Source of the DNA: Symbiodinium natans | Lineage: Eukaryota; Sar; Dinophyceae; Suessiales; Symbiodiniaceae | Assembly (NCBI GenBank): GCA_905221605.1 | Contig: CAJNDS010002446.1 | Location: 1,027,129 to 1,091,128 of the forward strand | Length of the DNA stretch: 64,000 nt | Direction: 5' to 3' | Part shown: positions 20,853 through 31,152 of the stretch, in pieces | Layout of the letters: each line of letters opens with the position of its first letter | Numbering within the stretch: position 1 is the first letter of the stretch | Made by a program: the position numbers and the translations under genes | Notes under the pieces: model-generated | The model's input: only the letters and a program-made list of their open reading frames with translations | The model's database searches: none | Told to the model about the DNA's origin: nothing

Positions 20853-20933
20853 ATGCGCCTCTCCTGGCGCTGGCTCCTCCTCTTTCGACTGCTGAATGCG
20901 TCGCTGCTGCGGACGTCCTTCACACCGGACTGA
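20853..20933 (+). CDS. Short ORF, possible first exon or leader
   Basis: ATG at 20853 opens 26 codons ending TGA: MRLSWRWLLLFRLLNASLLR and six more residues. The hydrophobic start resembles a signal peptide. It follows an R array but no F array follows; a TATGCA-type microsatellite comes next. It may be chance. Confidence 0.25.
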   Translation: MRLSWRWLLLFRLLNASLLRTSFTPD

Positions 20934-20974
20934 GCGGACGCCCCGAAATCCGCAACCGACGAAGCCCCGTAAAT

Positions 20975-21115
20975 GTTCATGTATAGGTATATGTATATGT
21001 ATATGTATATGCATAGGTATATGCATAGGTATATGCATGTGCAATATGCATACTCATATGCATATGCATATGTATATGCACATGTATGTACCTATACATG
21101 TACATGTACATGTAT
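20975..21115. repeat. TATGCA/TATGTA microsatellite
   Basis: Alternating TATGTATATG, ATGCATAGGT and CATGTACATG words, rich in self-complementary 6-mers. No gene. Confidence 0.9.
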
Positions 21116-21284
21116 AGTACTACGTGTATGGCACTTTTCTTAGACCTGTATGCGGGCGTCTTCGGGCTTGGGGTCGAAGGGCTTAGGGCCTTACTGGCCT
21201 TAGGGGTTTAGCGTTTCAGGTTTTAGGGTTGTAGGGTTTAAGGTTTTAGGGTTTGGGGATCAGGGTTTTCGGAACACTCCTCAG

Positions 21285-21345
21285 CCGCCATTCTGGCGGC
21301 TCGCAACCTGGGCTCGTGTCTTGCATGTCGCCATGGAAATCCCGA
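21285..21345 (+). CDS. Weak candidate exon in reversed array layout
   Basis: Acceptor CACTCCTCAG at 21283-21284; open frame AAILAARNLGSCLACRHGNP. F-type sequence precedes it and the R array (21375-21485) follows it, the reverse of the usual order. The donor is unclear. Confidence 0.3.
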
Positions 21346-21501
21346 AGCCCCAGTCCCTGAACCAACCCGCAACACTGAAACCCTAAACCCTAAACCGTAA
21401 ACCCTAAACCCTAAACCCTAAACCCTAAACCCTAAACCCTAAACCCTAAACCCTAAACCCTAAACCCTAAACCCTAAACCCTAAACCTGCCCCGCGGGAA
21501 G

Positions 21502-21568
21502 GACGAGTACTGGCAGGGGCCGGAAGTTGCCCACGCCTGGGTCTACGGCTACGGCCGCCTGGATGATT
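21502..21568 (+). CDS. Candidate exon, aromatic-rich
   Basis: Acceptor GCGGGAAG|G. Open frame DEYWQGPEVAHAWVYGYGRL followed by DD. The aromatic and HAW content is hard to get by chance in GC-rich DNA. The donor may be GT at 21569 or later. R arrays on both sides. It shares HAW plus tyrosines with island 33214-33293; family unknown. Confidence 0.6.
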
Positions 21569-22283
21569 GTTGGCCGTTTCAGGGGCCCCAAGCCTTAAAC
21601 CCCGAACCCTAAACCCTAAGCCCTAAACTTCAAGCCCTAAACCCTAAGCCCTAAACTTCAAGCCCTAAACCCTAAGCCCTAAACCCTAAGCCCTAAACCC
21701 TAAACCCTAAACCCCAAACCCTAAACCCTAAACCCTAAGCCCCAAACCCCCAAACTCCAAGTATCCCCAACTCCGAGGCCCCTAAGCCCCCTAAGCCCGC
21801 TAGCCTCAGGTCACCTCACTTGGGAGTGGCAGCCGTGCGTGGCGTTGCGGGGCGTTCTGCACCCAGGACCGGGGGTTTGGAGTTGAGGGCCTAAGGCCTA
21901 GGAGTTTGGGGTTGAGAGTTTAGGGGGCCGAATGCTAGAGAGCAGACTATTTCCAGCAAAAAGCTGAAGAGTAATACTAGTAAGAATACGAAAGTTGACG
22001 TATCATGAACCAATGGGGTGAGAATTGTAGTATTCGGCCGGCCCGGGCGTCAACATATGTATATCTGTGGGCCCGATGAGACTAATGAAGGGTGACAATT
22101 GCTTAGCTCCAGGCCAGGTCTCCCTGGGCCATAGCTGCGCCTGACACGAATGCTTGCTACGGAAGCCCTGCTTCAGAGAAGCCAAGTGGCCGTCAAAGAC
22201 TTAGCTAGAACCCGTGGTCTGCAAGAGGCAGAAACTACCGGCCAAGTCTCTTCAGCAGCGGAGATATCCTTGGCCTCAGCATG

Positions 22284-22469
22284 GGATGTTCCCCTTATAC
22301 TAACAGTCCTCAACAGGGATCATAGCACCCCGCCCCAAAACCCCAAAACCCCAAACCCCAAACCCCAAACCCCAAACCCTAAACCCTAAACCCTAAACCC
22401 TAAGCCCTAAACCCTAAACCCTAAACTCTAATCCCTATTAAGGACTGTCAGTACAAGAGGAAGCATCCC
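22284..22469. mobile_element. MITE-A copy split by an R-type block
   Basis: Left end GGGATGTTCCCCTTATACTA with ACAGTCCT; right end AGGACTGTCAGTACAAGAGG with AAGCATCCC. The centre, where other copies have about 40 bp, contains about 95 bp of CCCCAAA and CCCTAAA units (22332-22428). The element seems to have gained a telomere-like block in its middle. Confidence 0.7.
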
Positions 22470-22539
22470 AAGGCAACAGAGCGGCCAACGGAGCAAAGGA
22501 GCTGCAGCGAGCCGGGACCAGAAAGTTTGAAAACAAGCC

Positions 22540-22640
22540 AGCGCAGACCTTCTTCTACCCCCCCTTCTACCCCCCCTTCTACCCCCTTTCTACCCCCCTT
22601 CTGCCCCCCTTCTACCCCCCTTCTACCCCCTTCTACCCCC
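22540..22640. repeat. (TTCTACCCCCC)n tandem repeat
   Basis: About nine copies of an 11-12 bp pyrimidine unit, leading into CCCAAAG and CCCTAAG words. Confidence 0.9.
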
Positions 22641-22789
22641 CTTAGCCCAAAGCCCAAAGCCCAAAGCCCTAAGCCCTAAGCCCTAAGCCCTAAGCCCTAA
22701 GCCCTAAGCCCTAAACCCTAAACCCTAAACCCTAAACCCTAAACCCTGCCTAACCCCTACACCCTGACAGCCCCCTTATACCCTCGGAG

Positions 22790-22860
22790 GCCTCTTCGCG
22801 GTGCTCTTCCTTTTCCTGGACTCCCCGGCGCTCGTGGCGTACGGGCCCCGCCTGCTCCAG
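22790..22860 (+). CDS. Candidate exon, hydrophobic
   Basis: Acceptor CCTCGGAG|G, donor CTCCAG|GTGCCG. Open frame LFAVLFLFLDSPALVAYGPR then LLQ. The first half is hydrophobic and membrane-like. R before, F (22885-22970) after. Best frame needs one base from the previous exon. Confidence 0.58.
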
Positions 22861-23277
22861 GTGCCGATCTCAGTGTAGTGTGAGTTTTCAGGGTTTGGGG
22901 TGTAGGGTTTAGGGTTTAGGGTTTAGGGTTTAGGGTGTAGGGTTTAGGGTTTAGGGTTTAGGGTTCAGGGCTACCAGGAGACCCAGAGTAGGCCCTTGAA
23001 ACCAAAATGGGCACCCTTTCATATTAGGAGGTCACTTCAGGGCTGTGACTGTTATGCTTTTTGTTGCTCGCATTCTTACTCGTATCATAATTAGAATGAT
23101 TGTTCGTATGATTCTTGGTACTCGTCTTACGAGTATATTGTTGCTTGTGGTGACGATTCTGACTCTGGTTATTCCTTCCCTTATTCCCTTACCCCACCTG
23201 AATAGGGCCAGGGAACTGGGAATGTTCTATATAGGGGTAATGGCATGCTCCCTTAATATGACCCCTTATCTTCCTTT

Positions 23278-23368
23278 AAAGGGTTCTGAAGCATGGGCCC
23301 CTGAGTTTTATGGCGTAGATGTGGTGTATATAAGGGATCCCCATCTAAGGGCCCATATCAAGGGACCA
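23278..23368 (+). repeat. Dispersed repeat P4, copy 2
   Basis: Starts AAAGGGTTCTGAAGCATGGG and ends CTAAGGGCCCATATCAAGGG; homologous to 3211-3300. It lies in a stretch (23000-23400) with a hydrophobic + strand ORF that I regard as incidental. Confidence 0.5.
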
Positions 23369-23681
23369 CATGCAGGGTTTTTAGGGGTTTTCTAGGATTT
23401 AATGGGGGGCTTTGGGGATTATAGGGTTTGCAGGGTTTATAGGTTTTTTTTTAGGGTTTTTGGGTTTATAGGGTTTATGGGGCTTTTAGGGTTTTTTTGG
23501 GGTTTTTGGGTTTATAAGGTTTGGGGGTTTCGGGCCTGGCTCAGGACCGTTAGGGTTCATGAGGTGATGAAAGACATGGACTCCGACCCTGGTCTTTTCG
23601 GCTGTAAAGGCCAGGCTTCAAAATTTCGGTCTCATTAGTTTAAGGGGGGTGCTGGGGTCTATGTCTGTGTAGTGGGATGTT

Positions 23682-23776
23682 GGATGTTCCCCCTTAAACT
23701 AACCGTCCTTTATGGGGATTACAGTACCCCCTATTAGAGTCCCGATTAAGCACTGTTAGGAAAAGGGGGAACATGC
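23682..23776. mobile_element. MITE-A, complete copy
   Basis: About 95 bp; GATGTTCCCCCTTAAACTAA with CCGTCCTT at the left, AGCACTGTTAGGAAAAGGGG with GAACATG at the right. The interior GGGATTACAGTACCCCCTAT is shared with the other copies. Confidence 0.7.
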
Positions 23777-23921
23777 CAATCTATGTAGGTTGTTGGTGTT
23801 GGTTTCCGGCCACCTTAAACCCTGAACCCTGAATTCTAAACCCTAAATCCTAAACCCTAAACCCTAAACCCTCAACCCTAAGTGCCTGAAAACCCTGACC
23901 TCTCTTGTTCTGGCCTTGCAG

Positions 23922-23993
23922 CCGCGGCAGGGGGCGATAGCTTCTGTTGGTGATGCCGCCGCTTGGCAGCGACAGCCCTGCTTGGAGAGGGGG
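23922..23993 (+). CDS. Candidate exon
   Basis: Very good acceptor TTGTTCTGGCCTTGCAG. Open frame PRQGAIASVGDAAAWQRQPC. Donor GT at 23994 or another nearby. R before, F after. Confidence 0.5.
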
Positions 23994-24585
23994 GTTGTGA
24001 CCCTATCGTTGTTTAGGGTTTAGGGTTTAGGGTTTAGGGCTTGGGGTTTAGGGCTTGGGGTTAGGGTTTAGGGTTTAGGGTTTAGGGTTTAGGGTTTAGG
24101 GTTTAGGGTTTAGGGTTTAGGGTTTAGGGTTTGGGTGTTCAGTCTTTTTGCCTGCTATGTTGCTGATCGAGCTCGACCATGCGCGCGAGTATTGATCCAA
24201 GTACGCCAAGTAAGGAACCCCACCTGTGTTAGTTCTCGTTTCTTGAGGCTGGGCCCCTAAACCGCAAACCCCAGACAAAAACTCCTAAAAGCCAGCCATT
24301 TGACTGGACTGAGTGGGTTCGCGCCCAATGTCTGTCATGAGGCAGCCTCTAAACTTCGAGTGACCAAGGCGGAGGCAAAGACCGGGAAAGATGCCTGCAC
24401 AGCTGGGGTCGGCCAACGACTTAAACCCTAAACCCTAAACCCTAAACCCTAAACCCTAAACCCTAAACCCTAAACCCCTAAACCCTAAACCCTAAACCCC
24501 TAAACCCTAAACCCCAAACCCTATGGGAACCTCTTGTCCCATGGTGCCTATCGTGCCTATCGTGCCTCGGAGCTTTCGAAGATGA

Positions 24586-24771
24586 TCTCTGACAAAAGAT
24601 GGCTGTCCGCTGCCGAGTTACCAACGCGAGAGCGTGGAAAGCATGCGTCTGCTGTTGCCGAACCCAGCCCGAACCTGTGCAAAATGCTTTTTTAAAGCCA
24701 CGAAGAAAAACCCGCACATTGCTGCGGAGGAGCTTCTTCAACGAAAGGAGTGGGATCAGCTGCTGCGCTAG
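24586..24771 (+). CDS. Coding-like terminal exon, unknown protein
   Basis: One + strand frame is open for 61 codons up to TAG at 24769-24771, with SYQRESVESMRLLLPNPART, CAKCFFKATKKNPHIAAEEL and LQRKEWDQLLR. It contains a CxxC and a charged C-terminal helix. R arrays lie on both sides. Possible acceptor AG at 24580-24581 or 24598-24599. The opposite strand also has an ORF, but this frame looks more natural. It would end a gene here. Confidence 0.4.
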   Translation, partial: SLTKDGCPLPSYQRESVESMRLLLPNPARTCAKCFFKATKKNPHIAAEELLQRKEWDQLLR

Positions 24772-25002
24772 TCCGACTTGATGGAGATGAGAAACCCTAA
24801 GACCCAACTCCCCCTAAACCCCTAAAGCTTCCAAAGCCGTGAACCTTGAAACCCTAAACCCAGAAAAGCCCAGAAAAACCCTAAACCCTAAACCCTAAAC
24901 CCTAAACCCTAAACCCTAAACCCTAAACCCTAAACCCTAAACCCTAAATTCAAAACCCTAAACCCTAAACCCAGGAAACCCAGCAGAAGCCCATGAACCG
25001 AG

Positions 25003-25071
25003 GCCGTTTACCGAGCTGCGGAGAGGCACCGTGGTCTGCAAGCTCCAGACTCCCCAAGCCGCGTACAACTG
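25003..25071 (+). CDS. Candidate exon, 23 codons
   Basis: Acceptor AACCGAG|G, donor CAACTG|GTCTAG. Open frame AVYRAAERHRGLQAPDSPSR. R before, a long F-like array after. Confidence 0.5.
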
Positions 25072-25085
25072 GTCTAGGGATGTAG

Positions 25086-25468
25086 GGTTTAGGGTTTTAG
25101 GGTTTTAGGGTTTTAGGGTTTTAGGGTTTTAGGGTTTTAGGGTTTTAGGGTTTTAGGGTTTTTGGGGTTTTAGGGTTTTTGGGGTTTTAGGGTTTGAGGG
25201 TTTTCGGGTTTTAGGGTTTTCGGGTTGAAGGGTTTTAGGGGTTTTAGGGTTTTAGGGTTTTAGGGTTTTAGGGTTTTAGGGTTTTAGGGTTTTAGGGTTT
25301 TAGGGTTTTAGGGTTTTAGGGTTTTAGGGTTTTAGGGGTTTAGGGGTTTTAGGGTTTAGGGTTTTAGGGTTTTAGGGTTTTAGGGTTTTAGGGTTTTAGG
25401 GTTTTAGGGTTTTAGGGTTTTAGGGTTTTAGGGTTTTAGGGTTTTAGGGTTTTAGGGTTTTAGGGATT
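25086..25468 (+). repeat. (TTTTAGGG)n 8-mer array
   Basis: About 40 copies of the 8-base variant TTTTAGGG with few changes, then back to 7-base units. It directly follows exon candidate 25003-25071. The longest variant-unit array in the window. Confidence 0.95.
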
Positions 25469-25928
25469 TAGGGATTTAGGGTTCAGGGTTTAGGGTTTAG
25501 GGTTTAGGGCTCAGGGTTGAGGGTTTCAGGTTACTCCGGGCTTTGCGAAGGCAGATTTCAAAGGGCTCATGAGGGTTTGGGAGGCAGTGTACGGTTCAGT
25601 CATTTGGGGTTGAGGGTTAAGAGAGGGTGGGGTTGAGGGTCAAGCCGCCAGGGCACAGGGATTTAGGGTTTAGGGTTTAGGGTTTAGGGTTTAGGGTTTA
25701 GGGCTAGGGTATAGCGGTTGGAGGTTTGGCAGGGTTGTTCGAACTTTCGGGTCACGTCGTGTCGGGTCTCCATGTCTAGTACACTCCCCCATCTAGCGAC
25801 TACTGGCAGGGTTTAGGGTTTAGGGTTTAGGGTTTAGGGTTTAGGGTTTAGGGTTTAGGGTTTAGGGTTTAGGGTTTAGGGTTTAGGGCTTGGGGTGTTG
25901 GGGACATTTTGCACCGGGGCCTGGGCAG

Positions 25929-25975
25929 GCTTGGTGGTCCTTCGGCAGCGTCCTGGACCATGGCCGTACACCTAG
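25929..25975 (+). CDS. Weak candidate exon, GC donor
   Basis: Acceptor CTGGGCAG|G and donor ACCTAG|GCTCTC. Open frame LVVLRQRPGPWPYT. F arrays on both sides. Short. Confidence 0.32.
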
Positions 25976-26753
25976 GCTCTCCCGGGTTCTACTAAGTCAG
26001 GAAGGTTTAGGGTTTAGGGTTTAGGGTTTAGGGTTTAGGGTTTAGGGTTTAGGGTTTAGGGTTTAGGGTTTAGGGTTTAGGGTTTAGGGTTTAGGGTTTA
26101 GGGTTTAGGGTTTAGGGTTTAGGGTTTGGGGTGTAACGTGTTTACGGCTCGGGGTCTAGGGGGAAGACCTTAGGGGCGGGATGAAAGGGAATCTGTTGAG
26201 CCGTGATGCCAGAGGTCGGAATAATTACTAATCTCATTCCCGTATGGTCCCTACATAATTACCCCTCAAAAACCCCATTCTTTATTAAGGCGCCTATATT
26301 CGAGCTGCTGGCAATGGTCGGCCTTCAACTCTAAACCTCATACCCCTCCCAACCGCTTCCATCCCCGGGCCCTGCATCCCATGGCTTCGGTTCCTCCTGA
26401 ACCCTAAACCCTAAACCCTAAACCCTAAACCATAAATCCTAAACCCTAAACCCTAAACCCTAAACCCTAAACCCTAAACCCTAAACCCTATATAAACCCT
26501 AAACCTGAAACCCCTATGTCCTTGCTGTCTCTGCTCCCCAAACTGGAATGGTGTGTTCTCCAAGTCCTTTCGGTCTTACCCATTTCCCTACTCCACCATC
26601 TCATCCCAAAACCCTCAACCCCAACACAGCCCTAAACTCTAAACGCTGAAACCTGAACCCTAATCCCTAAACCTTGGACCCCAAACCCCAAACCTTGAGC
26701 CCCAAACCCCAAATCCCAACCCTAAGCCCCAAGCCCTTTGGCTCTTCCTGCAG

Positions 26754-26797
26754 CCTGCGCTTTGAGGCAGCTGGTTCCAGCTCTACTGCCTTCCAAG
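26754..26797 (+). CDS. Weak candidate exon, GA donor
   Basis: Acceptor CTTTGGCTCTTCCTGCAG is excellent. A GA donor after TTCCAAG is possible. Open frame LRFEAAGSSSTAF. Followed by C-rich degenerate R words to 27065. Confidence 0.35.
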
Positions 26798-27098
26798 GAG
26801 TTCAGGGTGGGCCCTACATCCCTGAACCCCACCAGGAAAGAAGACCCTGAACCCCCAAACCCCCCAAACCCCCTAAACCCCCTAAACCCCTTAAACCCCC
26901 TAAACCCCCCTAAACCCCCCAAACCCCCTAAACCCCCTAAACCCTAAACCCTTGCCCCTAACCTCTAGAACCCTAAACCGTAAACCCTAAACCCTAAACC
27001 CTAAACCCTAAACCCTAAACCCTAAACCCTAAACCCTAAACCCTAAACCCTAAACCCCAAACCCCAATACACCTCAAGCCCCATGCACCTCCAAGCAG

Positions 27099-27174
27099 GA
27101 CCTACTCCAGCAGCCTCGAGGCGGTGCTTTTCGCCCTGGCCCTGGAGCAGTGGCTTCGAGGCACAGGTCCGCAG
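27099..27174 (+). CDS. Candidate exon
   Basis: Acceptor CCAAGCAG|G, donor CCGCAG|GTTTCA. Open frame TYSSSLEAVLFALALEQWLR then GTGPQ. The wording recalls a reverse-transcriptase core segment seen in LINE-type proteins, but 25 residues are too few to assign. R before, F after. Confidence 0.55.
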
Positions 27175-27328
27175 GTTTCAGGTTTAGGGTTTAGGGTTTA
27201 GGGTTTGGGGGGCTTAGGGGGTTTAGGGGGCTTAGGGGGTTTAGGGGGTTTAGGGGGTTTAGGGCCCTCACCCAAACGCCGGACCCCCGGCCTCGCACCT
27301 TAAACGGGTGGGGGGATTCCAAGCGCAG

Positions 27329-27391
27329 GTGCGCGCCTCCGCAGCGTTGGCTTCGGGGCCGTGGCTGTCGCCTTGCGGCCGACCGCCGCAG
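27329..27391 (+). CDS. Candidate exon, GC donor
   Basis: Acceptor AAGCGCAG|G, donor CCGCAG|GCTTGG. 63 nt; frames VRASAALASGPWLSPCGRPP and ARLRSVGFGAVAVALRPTAA are both open. Confidence 0.45.
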
Positions 27392-27439
27392 GCTTGGGTT
27401 CAGGGTTTTCGGAGGGTTTCAGGTTTGGAGTTGGTTTTG

Positions 27440-28080
27440 AGGGTTTCGCCCTAAGCCTGGCTGCCGCCGCACTCACCTCTGTTGGGGTAGGCGGGCGCAG
27501 CCGAGCGCTCTGTGCCGGGTCAGCCGAGGCACCTGCTCAAAGGCACTTGGCCCTTGAAGGGTCCTTGCCTGGATGGCCCAGCCCCTTGCAAGGCCCTTTC
27601 AGGCCCTGCCGGGAGCCCCTTGGCACCTCCGCCGTGCCAAACTTTGCCCGGGAGGCCTGACGAAGACGTCCCCCTGCGCACTCGGATGCTTTCAGTGTCC
27701 TACCATCTTCGTGCCAACATGTATTTTCGCCATGCACCTAGGCAGTCCCTCGATCAGAAAAGTGCGGCCGAAAACGCCCCTCAGCGCCTGATTCGTTCGG
27801 ATGCTTCCAGCGTCCCTCGCAGGACCAGGTATCTGAATGACAGCAGGTGTTCGCGATGCACCTTGATAACCCGGAGCCGATGGGAAAAGACCAATGAGAA
27901 GGCCCTCCGAAGACGTCCCGGCGAAACCTACATTTCCGGACGCTTCAAGCTGGCAACAGGCTTTCGCCGCTTTCACCGATGCGCCTTGGGATTCCGGAGG
28001 TGAGCAAGTAATGGGAAGGTTCTCCCGTTGTGTAGCGTCTGTCTGCATGCTACTGTCACCAGCGCGCGAAACAAGACCTT
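27440..28080. CDS. GC-rich ORF region, strand unresolved
   Basis: A + strand ORF (27512-28003) and a - strand ORF (27692-28048) overlap. The sequence lacks telomere words and repeats a motif: CGGATGCTTTCAGTGTCC at about 27683 and CGGATGCTTCCAGCGTCC at about 27799. It could be exonic or an old element. No family recognised on either strand. Confidence 0.25.
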
Positions 28081-28548
28081 AACCCCTCAACCTTAAACTT
28101 GATGTTTTTGTTCTCCCCTTGTTCATGTTTTTTTGGGGTGTTCAGGATCTTAAGCTCCGCCCCCAAGTGAACCTAGAAAGCCTTGAGTCCCTGCAGCCGC
28201 TCAGTACGCTTTTTAAACCTTCAAAGCCCAACCTCAGCAAAGCTCTCAGAGACCCGAGCCCTGAAGCCCCAAAGCTTCAGCCCTGAACCGCGAACCTTAA
28301 ACCCCAGATCCTGGACCCCAAGCCCTAAACCCTAAACCCTAAGCCTCCAAACCCTGAACCCTGAACCCTAAACCCTGCGCTTGAAGGCCGGGCCCTAAGC
28401 CCTGTACATGCAATGTAACCTAAGCATGCTCCCGGAACGGCTTGTAAGAGGATTCTGTATCAGACAGTGCCCGAACTCAATTCTTGCTGATTCGCGGGCC
28501 AGGTTTTAGTTTTTTTGACTTGTCTTTGCGTGCAGGTGACATGAAGTA

Positions 28549-28663
28549 CCCAGACCCCTGGGAGGATCCCAAAAGTAGAACCCCCCTCCCATAGCTATAC
28601 CACTATTGGGTAATTCTTAGGAACCCTTAAGGGGATCTACTTTGTGGATCCTCCCAGGGGTCT
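28549..28663. mobile_element. MITE-C with possible 6-bp TSD
   Basis: Terminal inverted repeats CAGACCCCTGGGAGGATCC (28551-28569) and GGATCCTCCCAGGGGTCTG (28646-28664). GAAGTA occurs on both flanks (28543-28548 and 28664-28669), a candidate target-site duplication. No coding frame. One copy in the window. Confidence 0.65.
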
Positions 28664-28747
28664 GAAGTAGGGTTGGCACCAGCTGCTTAGCCTCACGAAC
28701 TTCCAAGTGGCATAACAAGATGCCACCCTGAACCCTAAAGCCGAAAC

Positions 28748-28847
28748 CCTAAGCCCTAAGCCCTAAGCCCTAAGCCCTAAGCCCTAAGCCCTAAGCCCTA
28801 AGCCCTAAGCCCTAAGCCCTAAGCCCTAAGCCCTAAGCCCTAAGCCC
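28748..28847 (-). repeat. (CCCTAAG)n variant array
   Basis: About 14 uniform CCCTAAG units followed by CCCTAAA; parallels 10058-10168. Confidence 0.95.
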
Positions 28848-29383
28848 TAAACCCTAAACCCTAAACCCTAAACCCTAAACCGTAAACCGCTAACCCTAGT
28901 TCCGACATGTGGCCAGCCTCCCCGATGCCAAAGCCATCACTAGGGCTTTGGTGAATGCATGCAGGGCTCCCTCTCGCTTTGGGGGATACTAGCCATAAGC
29001 AACCACGTGGAGTACCAAGAAATTGAGAGGCGGATCTGGGGAGAAACGCTAACTGCACCCCTAAACCCGAAATCCTAACTCTAAACCCTAAACCCGAAAC
29101 CCGAAACCCTAAACCCTAAACCCTGAACCCGAAACCCTAAACCCTAAACCCTAAAAACTTTTTACTATGTACCGTTCGCTCATATGACTCATGCGAGCAA
29201 TCGTTGACGAACCCCTAGGTCCCCTAAAGCTAAAACCCCCGAGTCCCTAAGCCCTGAGCCCGAAATCTTAAACCCTCAAAACCCCCAAACCCTGCTCCCT
29301 AATCCCTAAACCCTAAACCCTAAACCCCGAACCCTGAACCCTAAACCCTAAACCCTCTCCTTGACTGCGCATCCCCTTGCGAG

Positions 29384-29449
29384 GCTATTGGCTGGCGCTG
29401 GCTCTCTACGAGGCCGTGTGGCGGCAGCGGCTGGAGTTGTGGGTTCCCC
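29384..29449 (+). CDS. Candidate exon, Trp/Leu-rich
   Basis: Acceptor CCTTGCGAG|G; GT at 29450 or a later site as donor. Open frame YWLALALYEAVWRQRLELWV. Helical and hydrophobic. R before, F after (29488 on). The frame stays open to 29485. Confidence 0.55.
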
Positions 29450-29589
29450 GTAGCCCAGTCGTGCCCTGCAGCTCTCTTCGTTTCCAGGGTTTAGGGGTTT
29501 AGGGGTTTAGGGTTTAGGGTTCAGGGTTTAAGCCTAGCCCGGGCTTCAGTTTCGGCACAGCTTATGGGGTTGTTTGAGAAAATTGAGTC

Positions 29590-29943
29590 TTGCTGTTGAG
29601 CAAGGGGTTACCACGCGAGTGGTTTCGGCGTCAACGCGTGAAACGAAAAGGCCAACACAAAAGGCACATTGCATGGTCCTGGTCGCATGCACCCAAACCT
29701 TCAAGATTTGGTCGCTTAGCCATGGTTACGAACGATAATAAGCCCCGCGATATCCAAAATGTTAAAACCCTACCAGGACAGCCAGAGCAAAGTGCTTCGG
29801 TTCATGAAGAATCCCTTCAGCTAGCTCGAGCACAAGCATCAAACTCCCAATCCACGAGAACGGCGAGTACATGCTCTTTTGCAAAAGTCTTTTGTGTACG
29901 AGCACTGCAAGTGGACAAGGAGACGAACAAGATGACATTTTAA
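29590..29943 (+). CDS. Lone ORF, uncertain
   Basis: A 117-codon frame without telomere words, e.g. MVTNDNKPRDIQNVKTLPGQ. Composition is moderate in GC, unlike the small exons. No splice context or family recognised, and a - strand ORF overlaps. It may be chance. Confidence 0.25.
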   Translation: MLLSKGLPREWFRRQRVKRKGQHKRHIAWSWSHAPKPSRFGRLAMVTNDNKPRDIQNVKTLPGQPEQSASVHEESLQLARAQASNSQSTRTASTCSFAKVFCVRALQVDKETNKMTF

Positions 29944-30398
29944 GGGACAAGTGGTTGGTAATTCAGCCCTCTGGATGAAGCCTTAAGCCTCAACTGCTCG
30001 TCGTTTTCAGGGCCCTGCATATTTTTCTCAAACCGAAATCCTTAGCCTTGGGCGCCTAAACCCTACATCCCCAAACCCTCGAACCCACTCGAACCCCCCC
30101 CCCCCCCCCCCAAACGCCTAAACCGCCCTCTCAACCCTAAGCCCCCCTTAGGCCTAAGCCCTCTCACCCTAAAGATCCTAAGCCCGCAAAACCCTAAACC
30201 CTGCGCCCTGCAAACCCTAACCCTTAGGCTCAAAGTAGCAAAGTAGCCCAAGAAAAACATTTATACGAAGGCCTTTGGGCCCAAAACCCCTATAATCGAA
30301 GTCCTAAACCCTAAACCCCAAACCCTAAACCCTAAACCCTAAACCCTAAATCCTAAACCCTAAACCCTAAACCTTAAACCCTAAATAGACCCTTGCAG

Positions 30399-30459
30399 GT
30401 GGTCATGGCCACCCGACAGGGCAAGCTCCAGCGGCTGGTTTGGGAGTTCGTCCTTCCAG
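30399..30459 (+). CDS. Candidate exon, GC donor
   Basis: Acceptor ACCCTTGCAG|G, donor CTTCCAG|GCGCTT. Open frame VVMATRQGKLQRLVWEFVLP plus one base, which fits the phase of the next island (31153). R arrays on both sides. Confidence 0.58.
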
Positions 30460-30528
30460 GCGCTTCACGCAGGGTGGCTCCAACCCACAAAAGAATCCTC
30501 CATTTTAAACACCCCAAGAAGCAAGAAG

Positions 30529-30730
30529 CCCTAAACCCTAAACCCTAAACCCTAAACCCTAAACCCTAAACCCTAAACCCTAAACCCTAAACCCTAAACC
30601 CTAAACCCTAAACCCTAAACCCTAAACCCTAAACCCTAAACCCTAAACCCTAAACCCTAAACCCTAAACCCTAAACCCTAAACCCTAAACCCTAAACCCT
30701 AAACCCTAAACCCTAAACCCTAAACCCTAG
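30529..30730 (-). repeat. R array, about 28 clean CCCTAAA units
   Basis: Near-perfect run of about 200 bp, then CCCTAGA variants. Its downstream end belongs to an inverted repeat with 31260-31300 (see 30740-30858). Confidence 0.97.
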
Positions 30731-30739
30731 ACCCTAGAC

Positions 30740-30858
30740 CCTAGACCCTAAACCCTAACTAACCCTAAGCCCTAAACCCTAAACCCCCATGGGCGTTCAG
30801 GGCTTTCAGGGACCTCCCGTCCTCCGAAATCCGAGAGGCAGCGAATCCAAGAGTGTAC
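30740..30858 (-). pseudogene. Inverted copy of exon 31153-31230 and its flanking array
   Basis: 30781-30858 is the reverse complement of 31186-31263 with one mismatch that I can see. The similarity continues into the telomere array, including the odd unit CTAACTAACC (mirrored at 31275-31290 as TTTAGTTAGG). The copy holds only the 3' half of the exon, in antisense, inside the upstream intron. Arms are about 120 bp, separated by about 330 bp. Confidence 0.8.
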
Positions 30859-31152
30859 CCACCTGAACCCCCAAACCCAAATCCCCTAAACCCTAAACCC
30901 TAAACTTGTCGCCGTATTCCCTACAAGCCCCACAGTGGGCTGGCACGCTGAAAGAGCCCTAAAACCCTAAGCCCTAAAGCCCTAAATCCCTACACCCTAA
31001 AACTCTAAACCCCACACCCTAAACCCTAGACCCTCAACCCTAAACCCTAAACCCTAAACCCTAAACCCCTAAACCCCTAAACCCTTAAACCCTCAACCCT
31101 CAACCCTAAACCCCTAAACCCTACAACCCTAACCCTAAACCCTAAGCCGGAG

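Noticed and set aside
23045-23395. Hydrophobic + strand ORF of 116 codons
   Set aside because: The hydrophobicity comes from AT-rich TTATT/CTTAC words, it runs into dispersed repeat P4, and there is no splice or start context.
27099-27174. LINE reverse transcriptase fragment
   Set aside because: The peptide recalls such enzymes but is only 25 residues with clean splice-like borders; no catalytic motif is present, so I left it as an unassigned exon.
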